64,000 bases of DNA from Marinobacter aromaticivorans. GTDB lineage: Bacteria; Pseudomonadota; Gammaproteobacteria; Pseudomonadales; Oleiphilaceae. The notes under the pieces were generated by a model. It saw nothing but the letters and a program-made list of their open reading frames with translations. It did no database searches and had not been told where the DNA came from. This document shows, piece by piece, positions 29,162 through 40,318 of this stretch (positions are counted from its first letter, which is position 1; each line of letters begins with the position of its first letter). Where the stretch lies: the NCBI RefSeq assembly GCF_002806975.1, contig NZ_NIHD01000004.1, positions 124,001 through 188,000 on the forward strand, given 5' to 3'. The position numbers and the translations under genes were made by a program.

Positions 29162-31132
29162 GTGCCACTGTTAACGCTGGATTCGATTTCCCTGGCCTTT
29201 GGGATGCACCCGTTGCTTGACCAGGCCTCACTCAGTATTGAAGCCGGGGAGCGGGTGTGCCTGTTGGGACGAAACGGCGAGGGCAAATCAACCTTGCTCA
29301 AGATTGTCAGCGGAGAGGTCATTCCTGATGGCGGCAAGGTGCGCCTTGAAGAGGGCGCCGTGCTGGCCGTTCTGCCACAGAACCTTCCGTCTGATGACTC
29401 CAGAACCGCGTATGAAGTTGTTTCCGGCGCATTTCCGGAAACCGGACAGCTGCTGGCGGAGTTCCACACCCTTGCGCAGCAGGCCGATGAAGCCAGCCTT
29501 GATCGTATGATGAAGGTTCAGGAACGGATTGAAGCTCTTGACGGCTGGCGGCTTGACCAGAAGGTTACCGCTGTTCTGGCGCAATACGGTATAGATCCGG
29601 ATCAGCGACTGGACACATTGTCAGGTGGCTGGCAACGTCGGGTGTTACTGGCCAGAGCTCTGGTTGGCGAACCGGATATCCTGTTGCTGGACGAGCCTAC
29701 CAACCACCTTGATGTGCCCGCAATTGCCTGGCTCGAAGAAGCGTTGGGTGCCTTCCGCGGTGCCATGCTGTTCGTGAGTCACGACCGCGCCTTTATCAGG
29801 CGTATGGCAACCCGGGTGGTAGAACTGGACCGTGGGAAACTGGTCAGTTTTGCAGCCTCTTACGATCGTTATCTCGAATTAAAGGAAAAGGCACTGGAGG
29901 AGGAAGAGCGGGAAAATGCGCTTTTTGACAAACGTCTGAAGCAGGAAGAAGCCTGGATTCGCCAGGGCATCAAGGCCAGGAGAACCCGTAATATGGGTCG
30001 GGTGAGGGCGCTCAAGGCAATGCGTGAGGAGCACCGGCAGCGTCGCGTTCGGGGCGGTACCGCAAGTTTCGCGGTGGAGGATGCTGCGCGCTCGGGCAAG
30101 CTGGTTGTTGAAGCCATCGATGCCGGCTTTGCCTATGCGGACGGTACGCCGGTCATCCGTAATATGAATCTCACAGTGCTCAGGGGCGACAAGATTGGTC
30201 TAGTGGGGGAAAACGGCACCGGCAAGACAACGCTGGTGCGTTTGTTGTTGGGCGACCTCAAGCCTACAGAGGGCTCCATTCGCCTGGGTACCAACTTGCA
30301 GGTTGCCTATTTCGACCAGCTCCGTGGCGAACTGGACCTTGACCGCAATGCTCTCGACAATCTGTCTGAAGGCCGGGAGTTTATTGATATCAACGGTCAG
30401 AGCAAGCATGTGCTTGGCTACCTGCAGGAATTCCTGTTTACACCGGAGCGGGCCCGGTCGCCGGTCCGGGTTTTTTCCGGCGGTGAGCGAGCGCGCTTGC
30501 TGCTTGCCAAGCTGTTCAGTAAGCCGGCGAATATTCTGGTGCTTGATGAGCCAACCAACGATCTGGACGTTGAAACCCTGGAGCTGCTGGAAGAGCAATT
30601 GGCGGAATTTGCCGGAACGGTGATTGTTATCAGTCACGACCGGGAGTTTCTTGACAACGTGGTAACCGAAACCGTGTTTCTTGACGGCTCCGGCGCGGTG
30701 CGTGAATACGTGGGTGGCTACAGCGACTGGCGACGCCAGGGTGGGCGTTTTCCGGCAGAAACCAGTGGTGCCCGCCCCGACCGGCACGACAAGGCGGCCA
30801 AAACCGGCAAGCAAGTGCGCAACGCAACGCAGAGCACCGCACCTGCAAAAGACGCAAGCAATCAGTCGCAGCCGGGAGGTGGTGCGGCGAACAAATCGAA
30901 ACCCGCCAAGCTGAGCTATAAGCTGAAGCTCGAGCTGGAGCAGCTACCGGGGCAAATAGAGGCTCTTGAGAAGGAGGTTGCGGGCATTCAGGATCGCATT
31001 TCGTCTGCCGATTTTTATTCAGGGCCACCTGAGGAAGTTGCCAAAACCCTGGAGGAGCTGGAGCAGAAGGAGGCTCGCCTGGAAAAAGTGATTGAGAGAT
31101 GGATGGAGCTTGAAGAACAGGCTCTCAGTTAG
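29162..31132 (+). CDS. uup: ABC-F family ATPase Uup
   Basis: This soluble protein with two ABC domains acts on ribosomes or DNA rather than in transport. The first Walker A is GRNGEGKSTLLKIV (about residue 36) with signature LSGGWQRRVLLARAL and Walker B ILLLDEPTNHLDV. The second is GENGTGKTTLVRLL with VFSGGERARLLLAKL and LVLDEPTNDLDV. The linker between them is highly charged, and a C-terminal coiled coil (from about residue 570, after an Ala/Ser/Gln-rich stretch) is the Uup hallmark. The start is GTG at 29162, 9 bases after the MOSC stop. Length 656. Confidence 0.94.
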   Translation: MPLLTLDSISLAFGMHPLLDQASLSIEAGERVCLLGRNGEGKSTLLKIVSGEVIPDGGKVRLEEGAVLAVLPQNLPSDDSRTAYEVVSGAFPETGQLLAEFHTLAQQADEASLDRMMKVQERIEALDGWRLDQKVTAVLAQYGIDPDQRLDTLSGGWQRRVLLARALVGEPDILLLDEPTNHLDVPAIAWLEEALGAFRGAMLFVSHDRAFIRRMATRVVELDRGKLVSFAASYDRYLELKEKALEEEERENALFDKRLKQEEAWIRQGIKARRTRNMGRVRALKAMREEHRQRRVRGGTASFAVEDAARSGKLVVEAIDAGFAYADGTPVIRNMNLTVLRGDKIGLVGENGTGKTTLVRLLLGDLKPTEGSIRLGTNLQVAYFDQLRGELDLDRNALDNLSEGREFIDINGQSKHVLGYLQEFLFTPERARSPVRVFSGGERARLLLAKLFSKPANILVLDEPTNDLDVETLELLEEQLAEFAGTVIVISHDREFLDNVVTETVFLDGSGAVREYVGGYSDWRRQGGRFPAETSGARPDRHDKAAKTGKQVRNATQSTAPAKDASNQSQPGGGAANKSKPAKLSYKLKLELEQLPGQIEALEKEVAGIQDRISSADFYSGPPEEVAKTLEELEQKEARLEKVIERWMELEEQALS

Positions 31133-31162
31133 GTTTCCCTGAAAACCTTTTTCCGCGCACAA

Positions 31163-31200
31163 TAAAACCCGGGACACTCTGTCTGTGTCGCCGGGTTTTC
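31163..31200 (+). terminator. Bidirectional terminator between uup and the UspA gene
   Basis: AAAACCCGGGACAC is complementary, with one bulge, to GTGTCGCCGGGTTTT. The flanking A and T runs let it serve both converging genes. Confidence 0.8.
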
Positions 31201-31219
31201 CGTGCCTGCCGCAAGAGCT

Positions 31220-31651
31220 TTATCGGATCCTTACCGCCAGTACATCGCATTCAGAACCGTGCAGAACGCCGTTGGCGGTGGAACCAAGGAGCAGTTGGAA
31301 GCCCTTTCTGCCGTGACTGCCCACAACCACCAGGTCTACTGCCTGCTCTTTAACCAGGCGGTGAATTTCAGACTCGGGGCGGCCAACCGTCACAATCTGG
31401 TTGGCTTTATCCACGCCATACTGCTCACCGTAGACGGAGAGCTGTTCCCGGGCGGCTTTGTCCAACTGGTCCTGAAGCTCGGTCAGATCCATCGGTATGT
31501 CGCCACCATAGGCGTAGCCCACAGGCTCTACTACATGCACGAGAATCAGGTTTGCACCATGGGCATCGCTCATGGCTCTGGCTTTTTCAAGAACCTGAGG
31601 GGCTTCTTCAGTAAGATCGATGGCAACCAGCATATTCTTGTAAGTAGGCAT
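31220..31651 (-). CDS. Universal stress protein, UspA family
   Basis: A single-domain Usp of 143 residues. It begins YKNMLVAIDLTEEA and has VVGSHGRKGFQLLLGSTANGV at the C-terminal end, the ATP-binding G-x2-G-x8-9-G-S/T pattern, so it is likely an ATP-binding form. Usps help cells survive growth arrest and other stresses. It stands alone, between convergent uup and an upstream exported-protein gene. Confidence 0.94.
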   Translation of the reverse strand: MPTYKNMLVAIDLTEEAPQVLEKARAMSDAHGANLILVHVVEPVGYAYGGDIPMDLTELQDQLDKAAREQLSVYGEQYGVDKANQIVTVGRPESEIHRLVKEQAVDLVVVGSHGRKGFQLLLGSTANGVLHGSECDVLAVRIR

Positions 31652-31725
31652 CCCTAACTCCTTAACGTAACGGCTTTGTTACAGCATAATACGCGAACCT
31701 GATCGTGGGAAGGGCCGGGCCCCGC

Positions 31726-32541
31726 TCAGGCACTTTGCTGGAGCAGGCCGATAGCCATAGTCAGGCTTTCCAGGATACGCTTGGAGTATCTGTCAATTAC
31801 AAAGCCGACGTTGTTTTCGTTGTAGTTGATGAAAGAGCCGCGAATAAATTGCCATTTGGAGGTTACATCGCTCAATAGCGCCTGTAGCTCGCCATCGCTT
31901 TCGCCCTCGTTCAGGTTTTTGAGCAGGGCGTCAAATTCCCGGGCCTGTTCGTCGAGCGACGTTTCTGTTGATGAGCCCTGGAACGTCTGGGAAACGGAAG
32001 AATTTGTCCGCACAGCGTATTTCGCCATCATCTGTGCTATTTTCACGGCGCCCATCCTGGCGGCTTCAACTCTCGGGTTGGTACTGGTCTGTGAATTCTC
32101 CTGCGCAACCTGATAAAACTCGGTGGCCATATCATTCATCGCCAGCGCCTGGTTGGCCATATCAGCAACAAGGCGCAAATCCGGATAGCCGGTATTGCGC
32201 ACATCGTTGATATTATCGCGCATCAGATTTTTGAATTTGGCAAACTCATCACTGAGCTTCTCGATCTGCTGGCTGGAAAGCACGCCGCTGGTGCTGTTTG
32301 CGAGAAAGTTCATGGCCTCGTTGGCTGCATTGATACCTGCCACGATCTCGTTCAGGGTGTCGGTGCTGCCGCTTCCACTGAACCGGTAATAGGCATCAAG
32401 TGAAATATAGTTACTCACGCGAAAAGCATGGAGCTGAGCGAGAAAGTTGTCTGCTTCCTGAGCCTTTACACTCACGGATGTCAACAGGAAGATAAAGAAC
32501 ACGGCGACCAGGGAACGTGTCCGCAGGTGGGTGGTTTCCAT
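31726..32541 (-). CDS. Exported helical protein of unknown function
   Basis: I do not recognise this gene with confidence. The 271-residue product has a clear signal peptide (TRSLVAVFFIFLLTSVSVKAQ; cleavage after about residue 27) and no later membrane helix, so it should be periplasmic. The mature part is rich in helix-forming residues, ending RGSFINYNENNVGFVIDRYS and SLTMAIGLLQQSA. RMGAVKIAQMMAKYAVRT faintly recalls the GRQRMLSQRMAK motif of PilJ/NarX-type sensory domains, which suggests a stand-alone ligand-binding helical bundle. GGAGA before 32541 supports the start. The promoter candidate is at 32594-32622. Confidence 0.75.
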   Translation of the reverse strand: METTHLRTRSLVAVFFIFLLTSVSVKAQEADNFLAQLHAFRVSNYISLDAYYRFSGSGSTDTLNEIVAGINAANEAMNFLANSTSGVLSSQQIEKLSDEFAKFKNLMRDNINDVRNTGYPDLRLVADMANQALAMNDMATEFYQVAQENSQTSTNPRVEAARMGAVKIAQMMAKYAVRTNSSVSQTFQGSSTETSLDEQAREFDALLKNLNEGESDGELQALLSDVTSKWQFIRGSFINYNENNVGFVIDRYSKRILESLTMAIGLLQQSA

Positions 32542-32593
32542 CGGATTGTGTCTCCGTAATGCATTTATTATTGTGTACCAAAGTCGTAGATCG

Positions 32594-32622
32594 AAGGTAA
32601 AGTATGTTCCCCGGCCAATCAA
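32594..32622 (-). promoter_or_regulatory. Candidate promoter of the exported-protein gene
   Basis: On the minus strand TTGATT (32617-32622) and TACCTT (32594-32599) are 17 bases apart, 53 bases before the ATG at 32541. Confidence 0.5.
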
Positions 32623-32830
32623 GCAGTTTTGCGGGTGCTGGCTGCGGGAAATGTAAATATCTTTGAAATTTGCGTGATGAAGTTCAGGTTTTTTCTTTGA
32701 TGTATAGTGTAGGCCACTGAAAAACATGGAATCTGATCTGGAAAACCGGAAAAAGAAGTACACATTGTGCCTGTTCACAAAGAAACGAATTGACAAACGG
32801 GCTGTTTTTTCACATCGTGTGCCCTCACGA

Positions 32831-32848
32831 TTCAAACGACTGTATGAA
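32831..32848 (+). promoter_or_regulatory. Candidate PsrA-type operator upstream of fadBA
   Basis: TTCAAAC-GACT-GTATGAA is an inverted repeat with one mismatch. Its core CAAAC-N4-GTATG differs at one base from the PsrA consensus (G/C)AAAC-N2-4-GTTT(G/C) known for Pseudomonas beta-oxidation genes. It lies 121 bases before the fadB start. Confidence 0.5.
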
Positions 32849-32968
32849 TTTTTGGTCGATTAATCGGGCAGTGACCGAAATCTCGCTGCATGAAACAGCT
32901 CTGACAACTCATCAGACGAGTATGTTCAAAGCTGTCAGCAGTTCCAAACACAGACTGGAGATCAGTTG

Positions 32969-35116
32969 ATGATTTACGAAGGTAAAGCCATCACGGTTAA
33001 AGAGATCGAAGGCGGGATCGCTCAGTTGGACTTCGACTTGCAGGGCGAGTCGGTAAACAAGTTCAACCGTCTTACCATTGAAGAGCTGAACGCCGCGACT
33101 GATGCACTCAAAGCACAGAAGAAACTCAAGGGGCTGGTGGTAACCAGCTCCAAAGACGGTTTCATAGTGGGTGCCGACATTACAGAGTTTACCGAACTGT
33201 TTGCCGGTTCCGAAGAAGATCTGGTTGCCAACAACCTGAAAGCCAATGCCATTTTCAGCGCGGTAGAAGATCTTCCGTTCCCCACCGTTACCGCGATCAA
33301 TGGCATTGCTCTGGGCGGTGGGTTTGAAATGTGCCTGGCGACCGACTACCGGGTTATGGCACCCACGGCGAAAGTTGGCCTGCCGGAAGTCAAGCTGGGC
33401 ATCTTCCCGGGTTTTGGCGGTACAGTTCGCCTGTCCCGCCTCATAGGTGTGGATAACGCCGTTGAATGGATTTCCGGTGGTTCAGAAAACCGTGCCGACG
33501 CAGCTCTCAAAACCGGCGCTGTCGATGCGATCGTTGAACCGGAAAAGCTGGTGGAAGCCGCTGTTGCCATCATCAATCAGTGCAACGAAGGCAAGCTTGA
33601 CTACGAAGCGCGTCGTGAAGAGAAGAAAGGCAAGATCAAGCTGAATGCCATGGAAAGCATGATGGCGTTCGAAATCTCCAAGGCGTTTGTCGGTGGAAAG
33701 GCGGGCAAGAATTACCCGGCACCGGTAGAAGCTATCAAGGTGATGCAAAAGCACGCTGGCATGACCCGCGACAAGGCCATTGAAGTGGAAGCCAAAGGTT
33801 TTGCCAAGATGGCAAAAACCAATGTTGCAGCCTGTCTTGTTGGCTTGTTCCTGAACGATCAGGAACTCAAGAAGAAAGCCAAGGCATGGGGAAAAGAAGC
33901 TTCTGATGTAAAACTGGCTGCCGTACTGGGGGCCGGCATTATGGGTGGCGGTGTGGCTTATCAGTCTGCACTGAAGGGCACGCCCATCATCATGAAGGAT
34001 ATTAACCAGGACGGCATCAACCTGGGCCTGAAGGAAGCGAAGAAGCTTCTCACCAAGCGCGTCAGCAAAGGCAGGATGGATGTCGGTAAAATGGCTGATG
34101 TCCTCAACAGCATTACCCCAACGCTGAACTACGGTGATTTCAAGAACGTAGATCTGGTTGTTGAAGCGGTTGTTGAAAACGCGAAGGTAAAAGACTCGGT
34201 TCTGCGTGAAACTGAAGAGATGGTCCGTGACGACGCCATTCTGACGTCCAACACGTCCACTATTTCCATCGACCTTCTGGCCAAGAATCTGAAACGCCCG
34301 GAAAATTTCTGCGGTATGCACTTCTTTAACCCGGTACATATGATGCCGCTGGTTGAGGTGATCCGTGGCAAGAAAACCAGTGACCGGGCGATTGCGACCA
34401 CCGTTGCTTACGCCAAGGCCATGGGCAAGACCCCGATTGTTGTAAACGATTGCCCGGGCTTCCTGGTGAACCGCGTCCTGTTCCCGTACTTTGGCGGTTT
34501 CTCCGGATTGATCCGCGATGGTGCCGACTTCCAGAAAGTGGACAAGGTGATGGAAAAGTTCGGTTGGCCGATGGGGCCTGCCTACCTGCTCGACGTAGTG
34601 GGTATGGACACAGCCAAGCATGCCAATGAAGTAATGGCTGAGGGTTTTCCTGATCGCATGAAGGCCGACTTCAAGTCAGCCGTAGAAGTAATGTTCGAGA
34701 ACGACCGTTACGGCCAGAAAAATGACAAGGGCTTCTATAAATACGAACTGGACCGCAAAGGCAAACAGAAGAAGGTGGTTGATGAGGACACCTACAAGCT
34801 GATCGAGCCGGTCGTTCAGGGCAAGGGTGATTTCAGTGAGGAAGATATCATTGCCCGCATGATGATTCCTTTGTGCCTCGAAACCGTTCGCTGCCTGGAA
34901 GACGGCATTGTTGAAGACCCGGCTGATGCCGATATGGGTCTGATCTACGGTATCGGTTTCCCGCCGTTCCGTGGTGGCGCTCTGCGTTATATCGACGACA
35001 TGGGCGTAGACAAGTTCGTTGAACTGGCAGACAAGTATGCAGATCTTGGTCCTCTTTACCACCCGACCGAGAAGCTGCGTGAAATGGCCAAAACTGGTGA
35101 AAAGTTTTTTGGCTAA
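32969..35116 (+). CDS. fadB: Fatty acid oxidation complex alpha subunit FadB
   Basis: FadB joins enoyl-CoA hydratase/isomerase (N-terminal) and L-3-hydroxyacyl-CoA dehydrogenase (C-terminal) in aerobic beta-oxidation. The 715-residue product begins [16 protein letters not shown], like Pseudomonas Fad[21 protein letters not shown] and [18 protein letters not shown] form the hydratase oxyanion and Glu motifs. [18 protein letters not shown] (about residue 315) is the NAD site and [17 protein letters not shown] holds the dehydrogenase His. GGAG at 32957-32960 precedes the ATG. fadA follows after 33 bases. Confidence 0.98.
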   Translation: MIYEGKAITVKEIEGGIAQLDFDLQGESVNKFNRLTIEELNAATDALKAQKKLKGLVVTSSKDGFIVGADITEFTELFAGSEEDLVANNLKANAIFSAVEDLPFPTVTAINGIALGGGFEMCLATDYRVMAPTAKVGLPEVKLGIFPGFGGTVRLSRLIGVDNAVEWISGGSENRADAALKTGAVDAIVEPEKLVEAAVAIINQCNEGKLDYEARREEKKGKIKLNAMESMMAFEISKAFVGGKAGKNYPAPVEAIKVMQKHAGMTRDKAIEVEAKGFAKMAKTNVAACLVGLFLNDQELKKKAKAWGKEASDVKLAAVLGAGIMGGGVAYQSALKGTPIIMKDINQDGINLGLKEAKKLLTKRVSKGRMDVGKMADVLNSITPTLNYGDFKNVDLVVEAVVENAKVKDSVLRETEEMVRDDAILTSNTSTISIDLLAKNLKRPENFCGMHFFNPVHMMPLVEVIRGKKTSDRAIATTVAYAKAMGKTPIVVNDCPGFLVNRVLFPYFGGFSGLIRDGADFQKVDKVMEKFGWPMGPAYLLDVVGMDTAKHANEVMAEGFPDRMKADFKSAVEVMFENDRYGQKNDKGFYKYELDRKGKQKKVVDEDTYKLIEPVVQGKGDFSEEDIIARMMIPLCLETVRCLEDGIVEDPADADMGLIYGIGFPPFRGGALRYIDDMGVDKFVELADKYADLGPLYHPTEKLREMAKTGEKFFG

Positions 35117-35122
35117 CCCTGA

Positions 35123-36325
<1,203 letters not shown>

Positions 36326-36355
36326 TCCGTTAATCGGGCGCAGTAACGCTTTCAT

Positions 36356-36386
36356 GGAAGGCCCGGCATGCGCCGGGCCTTCCTGC
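36356..36386 (+). terminator. Hairpin after fadA
   Basis: GGAAGGCCCGGC pairs perfectly with GCCGGGCCTTCC around a tight loop, about 30 bases after the fadA stop. The T tract is short, but the stem is strong. Confidence 0.7.
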
Positions 36387-36594
36387 TTTCAGGGCAGCGA
36401 CAGGAAGCCATTTTCAGTACTGAAAAAACCGCGACTGATACAAAGAATGGGTTGTCTTGATATTGCTGACCCTGTAAAACAGTGGGCCTGAACATAATGG
36501 CGGCTCCCTGTGTTTTCCAGCCGATTGATTTTACAGCGAGTTTACGGTCTGCTTTTCAGTGACCGATTGTTCGCAAAGGATATAGATCTCCGAT

Positions 36595-39234
36595 ATGGGT
36601 AAAAGTCTCGTAATTGTCGAGTCACCAGCGAAAGCGAAGACCATCAACAAGTACCTGGGCTCCGAGTTCATTGTGAAGTCGAGCGTCGGGCACATTCGTG
36701 ATCTCCCTGTCAGTGGCAGCGGGTCCCAGTCTGATCCGAAAGAGCGTGCCAGGCAGGCAGCCGTCACCCGTAAGCTCAGCCCTGAAGATAAAATTGCGCA
36801 TAAAAAACGCAAGGCCCGGGAGCAGCTGGTTGCCCGTATGGGTGTTGACCCTGATCGTGACTGGAGTGCCCGATACGAAATTCTTCCGGGCAAGGAAAAG
36901 GTTGTCAGCGAACTCAAACGGCTGGCGAAATCTGCCGATCATATCTACCTCGCAACGGATCTTGACCGCGAGGGGGAAGCCATTGCCTGGCACCTCAAAC
37001 AGACCATTGGTGGAGAGCCTGAAAAGTATCGGCGTGTGGTGTTCAACGAAATTACCAAACGTGCCATTCAGGAAGCGTTTGAAAATCCGGGAAGCCTTGA
37101 CACCAACCAGGTGAATGCTCAGCAGGCGCGGCGTTTCCTTGACCGTGTTGTGGGTTACATGGTTTCACCACTGTTGTGGGCCAAACTCGCCCGGGGGTTG
37201 TCGGCAGGGCGTGTGCAGTCCGTCGCGGTGCGTTTGATAGTAGAGCGTGAGCGTGATATCCGCGCCTTCGTTCCGGAAGAGTATTGGCAGTTGTTTGCCG
37301 GGCTGGGTGCCAAAGCCAGTGCGCAACCGGTGCGTTTCGAAGTTACCCGTTACAACGACAAGCCTTATCGCCCTGTTAATGAACAGCAGAGCAATAAGCA
37401 CGTTGAGCGCCTCAAGGCTGGCAGTTTCGAGGTAGCCAAGCGCGAAGACAAGCCGACCCGGTCCCGCCCGGGAGCCCCGTTTATCACGTCCACATTGCAG
37501 CAGGCTGCAAGTAACCGCCTGGGATTCAGTGTCAAGAAAACCATGATGCTGGCTCAGCGCCTGTATGAAGCCGGCTACATTACCTACATGCGTACCGACT
37601 CCACCAACCTGAGTCAGGACGCTGTTAACAGTTGTCGCGATTACATCAAGGATCAGTTTGGTGACCGTTACCTGCCTGCAAAGCCCAGGGTTTACGGTAG
37701 TAAAGAGGGGGCTCAGGAAGCACACGAAGCCATTCGCCCCACCGAGGTAGCCCGTCAGGCTTCTGCCATCAGTGGCCTTGAGAAGGACGCTGAGAAGCTC
37801 TATGAGCTTATCTGGCGCCAGTTTGTTGCCTGCCAGATGTCAGAGGCGGAATTCCTCAGTACGTCTATCGTGGTGGCTAACGGCGATTATGAGCTGCGTA
37901 CCCGCGGTCGCATTATCAAGTTTGATGGTTTTCTGAAAGTGGCGCCTCAATCGGCCAAAAAAGAGGAAGATATTGCCCTGCCCGATATCCAGGTCGGGGA
38001 AGCGTTAAGCCTGGAAAAGCTGGAGCCAAGCCAGCATTTCACCAAGCCGGCTCCGCGCTACACGGAAGCGAGCCTGGTAAAAGAACTGGAGAAACAGGGT
38101 ATTGGCCGGCCATCCACCTATGCTTCGATTATTTCCACCATTCAGGATCGGGGCTACGTACGGCTTCAGAACCGGCGTTTTTACGCAGAAAAAATGGGCG
38201 AAATTGTCACTGAGCGTCTGTGCGAGTCTTTCTCCAATCTGATGGATTATGATTTTACAGCCAAGATGGAAGGAGATCTTGATCATATCGCCGAAGGCGA
38301 GGTGGACTGGAAGAAGGTTCTCAACGACTTTTATGCCCGCTTCCGCCAGCAACTGGAGGCTGCTGAAACGGAAGAAGGCGAAGGCGGCATGCGCCCGAAT
38401 ACGCCAACGGAAACCAGTATTCCGTGCCCCACCTGCGGTCGCAATATGCAGATTCGCGTTGCCAGTACCGGTGTGTTTTTGGGGTGCTCGGGTTATTCGT
38501 TGCCTCCAAAAGAGCGTTGCAAGACCACCATCAACCTGGTCTCCGGCGATGAGGTTGTCAGTGCCGATGATGATGTGGAAGGCGAGGGTGAAACCCGACT
38601 GCTGCGCAAGAAGCGTCGCTGCCCGATATGCTCTACTGCCATGGACAGCTATCTGGTGGACGAAACCCGCAAACTCCACGTTTGTGGTAACAACCCCGAC
38701 TGTTCAGGTTACGAAGTTGAAGAAGGTACGTTCCGGATAAAAGGCTATGATGGCCCCACACTTGAGTGCGACAAGTGCGGCTCCGAGATGCAGTTGAAAA
38801 CCGGTCGCTTTGGCAAGTACTTCGGGTGTACCAATGACAGCTGCAAGAACACACGCAAACTGTTGAAGAGCGGCGAGCCTGCGCCCCCCAAGATGGATCC
38901 GGTTCCCATGCCAGAGCTGAAGTGCCAGAAGGTGGATGACACCTATGTTCTGCGTGATGGCGCCTCCGGGCTTTTCCTTGCCGCCAGCAAGTTTCCCAAA
39001 AACCGTGAAACCCGTCCGCCGCTGGTGATGGAGATCAAACCACACCGGGACGAGATCGATCCGAAACATGACTACCTGATGGATGCCCCTGAACGGGACC
39101 CCGAGGGCAATCCCACAGTCATCCGTTATAGTCGTAAAACGAAAGAGCAGTACGTGATGTCGGAAAAAGACGGCAAAGCTACTGGCTGGTCTGCGTGGTA
39201 TATAAATGGGAAGTGGCAACCACGCCAGAAGTGA
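36595..39234 (+). CDS. topA: DNA topoisomerase I
   Basis: TopA is a type IA enzyme that relaxes negative supercoils. The 879-residue product starts with the Toprim domain ([21 protein letters not shown]), then [16 protein letters not shown] with acidic metal ligands and [13 protein letters not shown] with the catalytic Tyr (about residue 327). At least three C-terminal zinc-ribbon modules are visible: [16 protein letters not shown]...CGNNPDC and CDKCGSEM...CTNDSC. It stands alone between two terminators; its promoter should lie in the 269-base gap after fadA. Confidence 0.98.
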   Translation: MGKSLVIVESPAKAKTINKYLGSEFIVKSSVGHIRDLPVSGSGSQSDPKERARQAAVTRKLSPEDKIAHKKRKAREQLVARMGVDPDRDWSARYEILPGKEKVVSELKRLAKSADHIYLATDLDREGEAIAWHLKQTIGGEPEKYRRVVFNEITKRAIQEAFENPGSLDTNQVNAQQARRFLDRVVGYMVSPLLWAKLARGLSAGRVQSVAVRLIVERERDIRAFVPEEYWQLFAGLGAKASAQPVRFEVTRYNDKPYRPVNEQQSNKHVERLKAGSFEVAKREDKPTRSRPGAPFITSTLQQAASNRLGFSVKKTMMLAQRLYEAGYITYMRTDSTNLSQDAVNSCRDYIKDQFGDRYLPAKPRVYGSKEGAQEAHEAIRPTEVARQASAISGLEKDAEKLYELIWRQFVACQMSEAEFLSTSIVVANGDYELRTRGRIIKFDGFLKVAPQSAKKEEDIALPDIQVGEALSLEKLEPSQHFTKPAPRYTEASLVKELEKQGIGRPSTYASIISTIQDRGYVRLQNRRFYAEKMGEIVTERLCESFSNLMDYDFTAKMEGDLDHIAEGEVDWKKVLNDFYARFRQQLEAAETEEGEGGMRPNTPTETSIPCPTCGRNMQIRVASTGVFLGCSGYSLPPKERCKTTINLVSGDEVVSADDDVEGEGETRLLRKKRRCPICSTAMDSYLVDETRKLHVCGNNPDCSGYEVEEGTFRIKGYDGPTLECDKCGSEMQLKTGRFGKYFGCTNDSCKNTRKLLKSGEPAPPKMDPVPMPELKCQKVDDTYVLRDGASGLFLAASKFPKNRETRPPLVMEIKPHRDEIDPKHDYLMDAPERDPEGNPTVIRYSRKTKEQYVMSEKDGKATGWSAWYINGKWQPRQK

Positions 39235-39259
39235 CCTTGTGGAAGCGGCTGATCAAAAA

Positions 39260-39292
39260 AAAAGAGGGGTAGGCAATTTACTACCCCTCTTT
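39260..39292 (+). terminator. Bidirectional terminator between topA and the dehydrogenase gene
   Basis: AAAAGAGGGGTAG and CTACCCCTCTTTT form a 13-pair stem with an 8-base loop, flanked by A and T runs on the two sides. Confidence 0.92.
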
Positions 39293-39295
39293 TGG

Positions 39296-40189
39296 TTAAG
39301 CCGGTTTATGTTTTGTTGACCGGAAGCGTCGCAATCTCTGGATCAGCGAGGACGTGTCCCAGCGCCTTCCGCCCATTTCCTGGACATCCCCGTAGAACTG
39401 GTCCACCAGAGCGGTAACCGGCAGTGAAGCATTCACTTTACGGGCTTCCTCCAGGCATATGCCCAGATCCTTGCGCATCCAGTCCACCGCAAATCCATGA
39501 TCAAACTCGCCATCAATCATGGTTCCTGAACGATTCTCCATTTGCCAGGACTGGGCGGCGCCCTTCGAGATCACATCCACAACCTTTCTCACATCAAGAT
39601 TCGCCTGCTCCGCGAAGTGCAGGGCCTCTGAGAGCCCCTGAACCAGGCCTGCAATGGCAATCTGGTTGACCATCTTGGTCTTCTGGCCACTACCTGCAGG
39701 GCCCATCAGGTTCAGGGCCCGGGCATAATGTTGAAGCACCGGCTCGGCTTTTGCGTAATCGGGCTCGGTGCCCCCACACATGATGGTGAGCTGGCCGTTT
39801 TCAGCCCCTTGCTGGCCTCCTGATACTGGTGCATCTATAAAACCCATGCCCGCCTTGCGTGAGGCTTCGGCGAGTCTCTCGGCTACGCCGGCGGAAGCGG
39901 TGGTATGGTCCACCAGAATGGCGCCGGGTTCCGCATGGGCCAGAATGCCTTCACTGCCTTCGTAAACTGCGATGAGATCCCTGTCAGCGCCTACGCAGGT
40001 CAGAACAAAATCAGCGCCTTTGACGGCGTCCTCAATGCTCTGGCATGCAGTTCCCGGGTAGTCTCTGGCCCATTGCCGGGACTTTTCTGCTGAGCGGTTC
40101 CAGACTCGCACGGTCAAGCCTGCCCGTGCCAGGTGGCCCGCCATGGGGTAGCCCATTACACCAAGACCGATAAAAGTTGCTGTAGTCAT
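39296..40189 (-). CDS. Beta-hydroxyacid dehydrogenase (3-hydroxyisobutyrate dehydrogenase-like)
   Basis: A 297-residue NAD(P)-dependent oxidoreductase with the Rossmann opening TATFIGLGVMGYPMAGHLARAG, substrate-binding DAPVSGGQQGAENGQLTIMCGG, and the catalytic Lys in GSGQKTKMVNQ. This family oxidises 3-hydroxyisobutyrate, tartronate semialdehyde, succinate semialdehyde and similar acids. The neighbours (topA and gltA) do not identify the substrate, so I leave it general. Confidence 0.93.
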   Translation of the reverse strand: MTTATFIGLGVMGYPMAGHLARAGLTVRVWNRSAEKSRQWARDYPGTACQSIEDAVKGADFVLTCVGADRDLIAVYEGSEGILAHAEPGAILVDHTTASAGVAERLAEASRKAGMGFIDAPVSGGQQGAENGQLTIMCGGTEPDYAKAEPVLQHYARALNLMGPAGSGQKTKMVNQIAIAGLVQGLSEALHFAEQANLDVRKVVDVISKGAAQSWQMENRSGTMIDGEFDHGFAVDWMRKDLGICLEEARKVNASLPVTALVDQFYGDVQEMGGRRWDTSSLIQRLRRFRSTKHKPA

Positions 40190-40272
40190 CAGTTTCTCCT
40201 TGAAGATGTGTAGAGCTTAACTTAGCACAGAGTTCGTGGCCTGCCGGTGTAAAAAGACTGGTAGCCAAATGT

Positions 40273-40303
40273 CCAAAAAAAAGGCCGCTGAATCAGCGGC
40301 CTC
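40273..40303 (-). terminator. gltA terminator
   Basis: On the minus strand GAGGCCGCTGATTCAGCGGCC is followed by eight T residues, 16 bases past the gltA stop. Confidence 0.92.
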
Positions 40304-40318
40304 GAAACTGACAGGGCT

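Larger units (their letters stand above)
32542..32968. promoter_or_regulatory. 427-base intergenic region between the exported protein and fadB
   Basis: This AT-richer divergent region holds a minus-strand promoter candidate (TTGATT-17-TACCTT, 32594-32622) for the exported-protein gene and a palindrome at 32831-32848 upstream of fadB. I see no convincing small gene or RNA in the rest. Confidence 0.6.
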
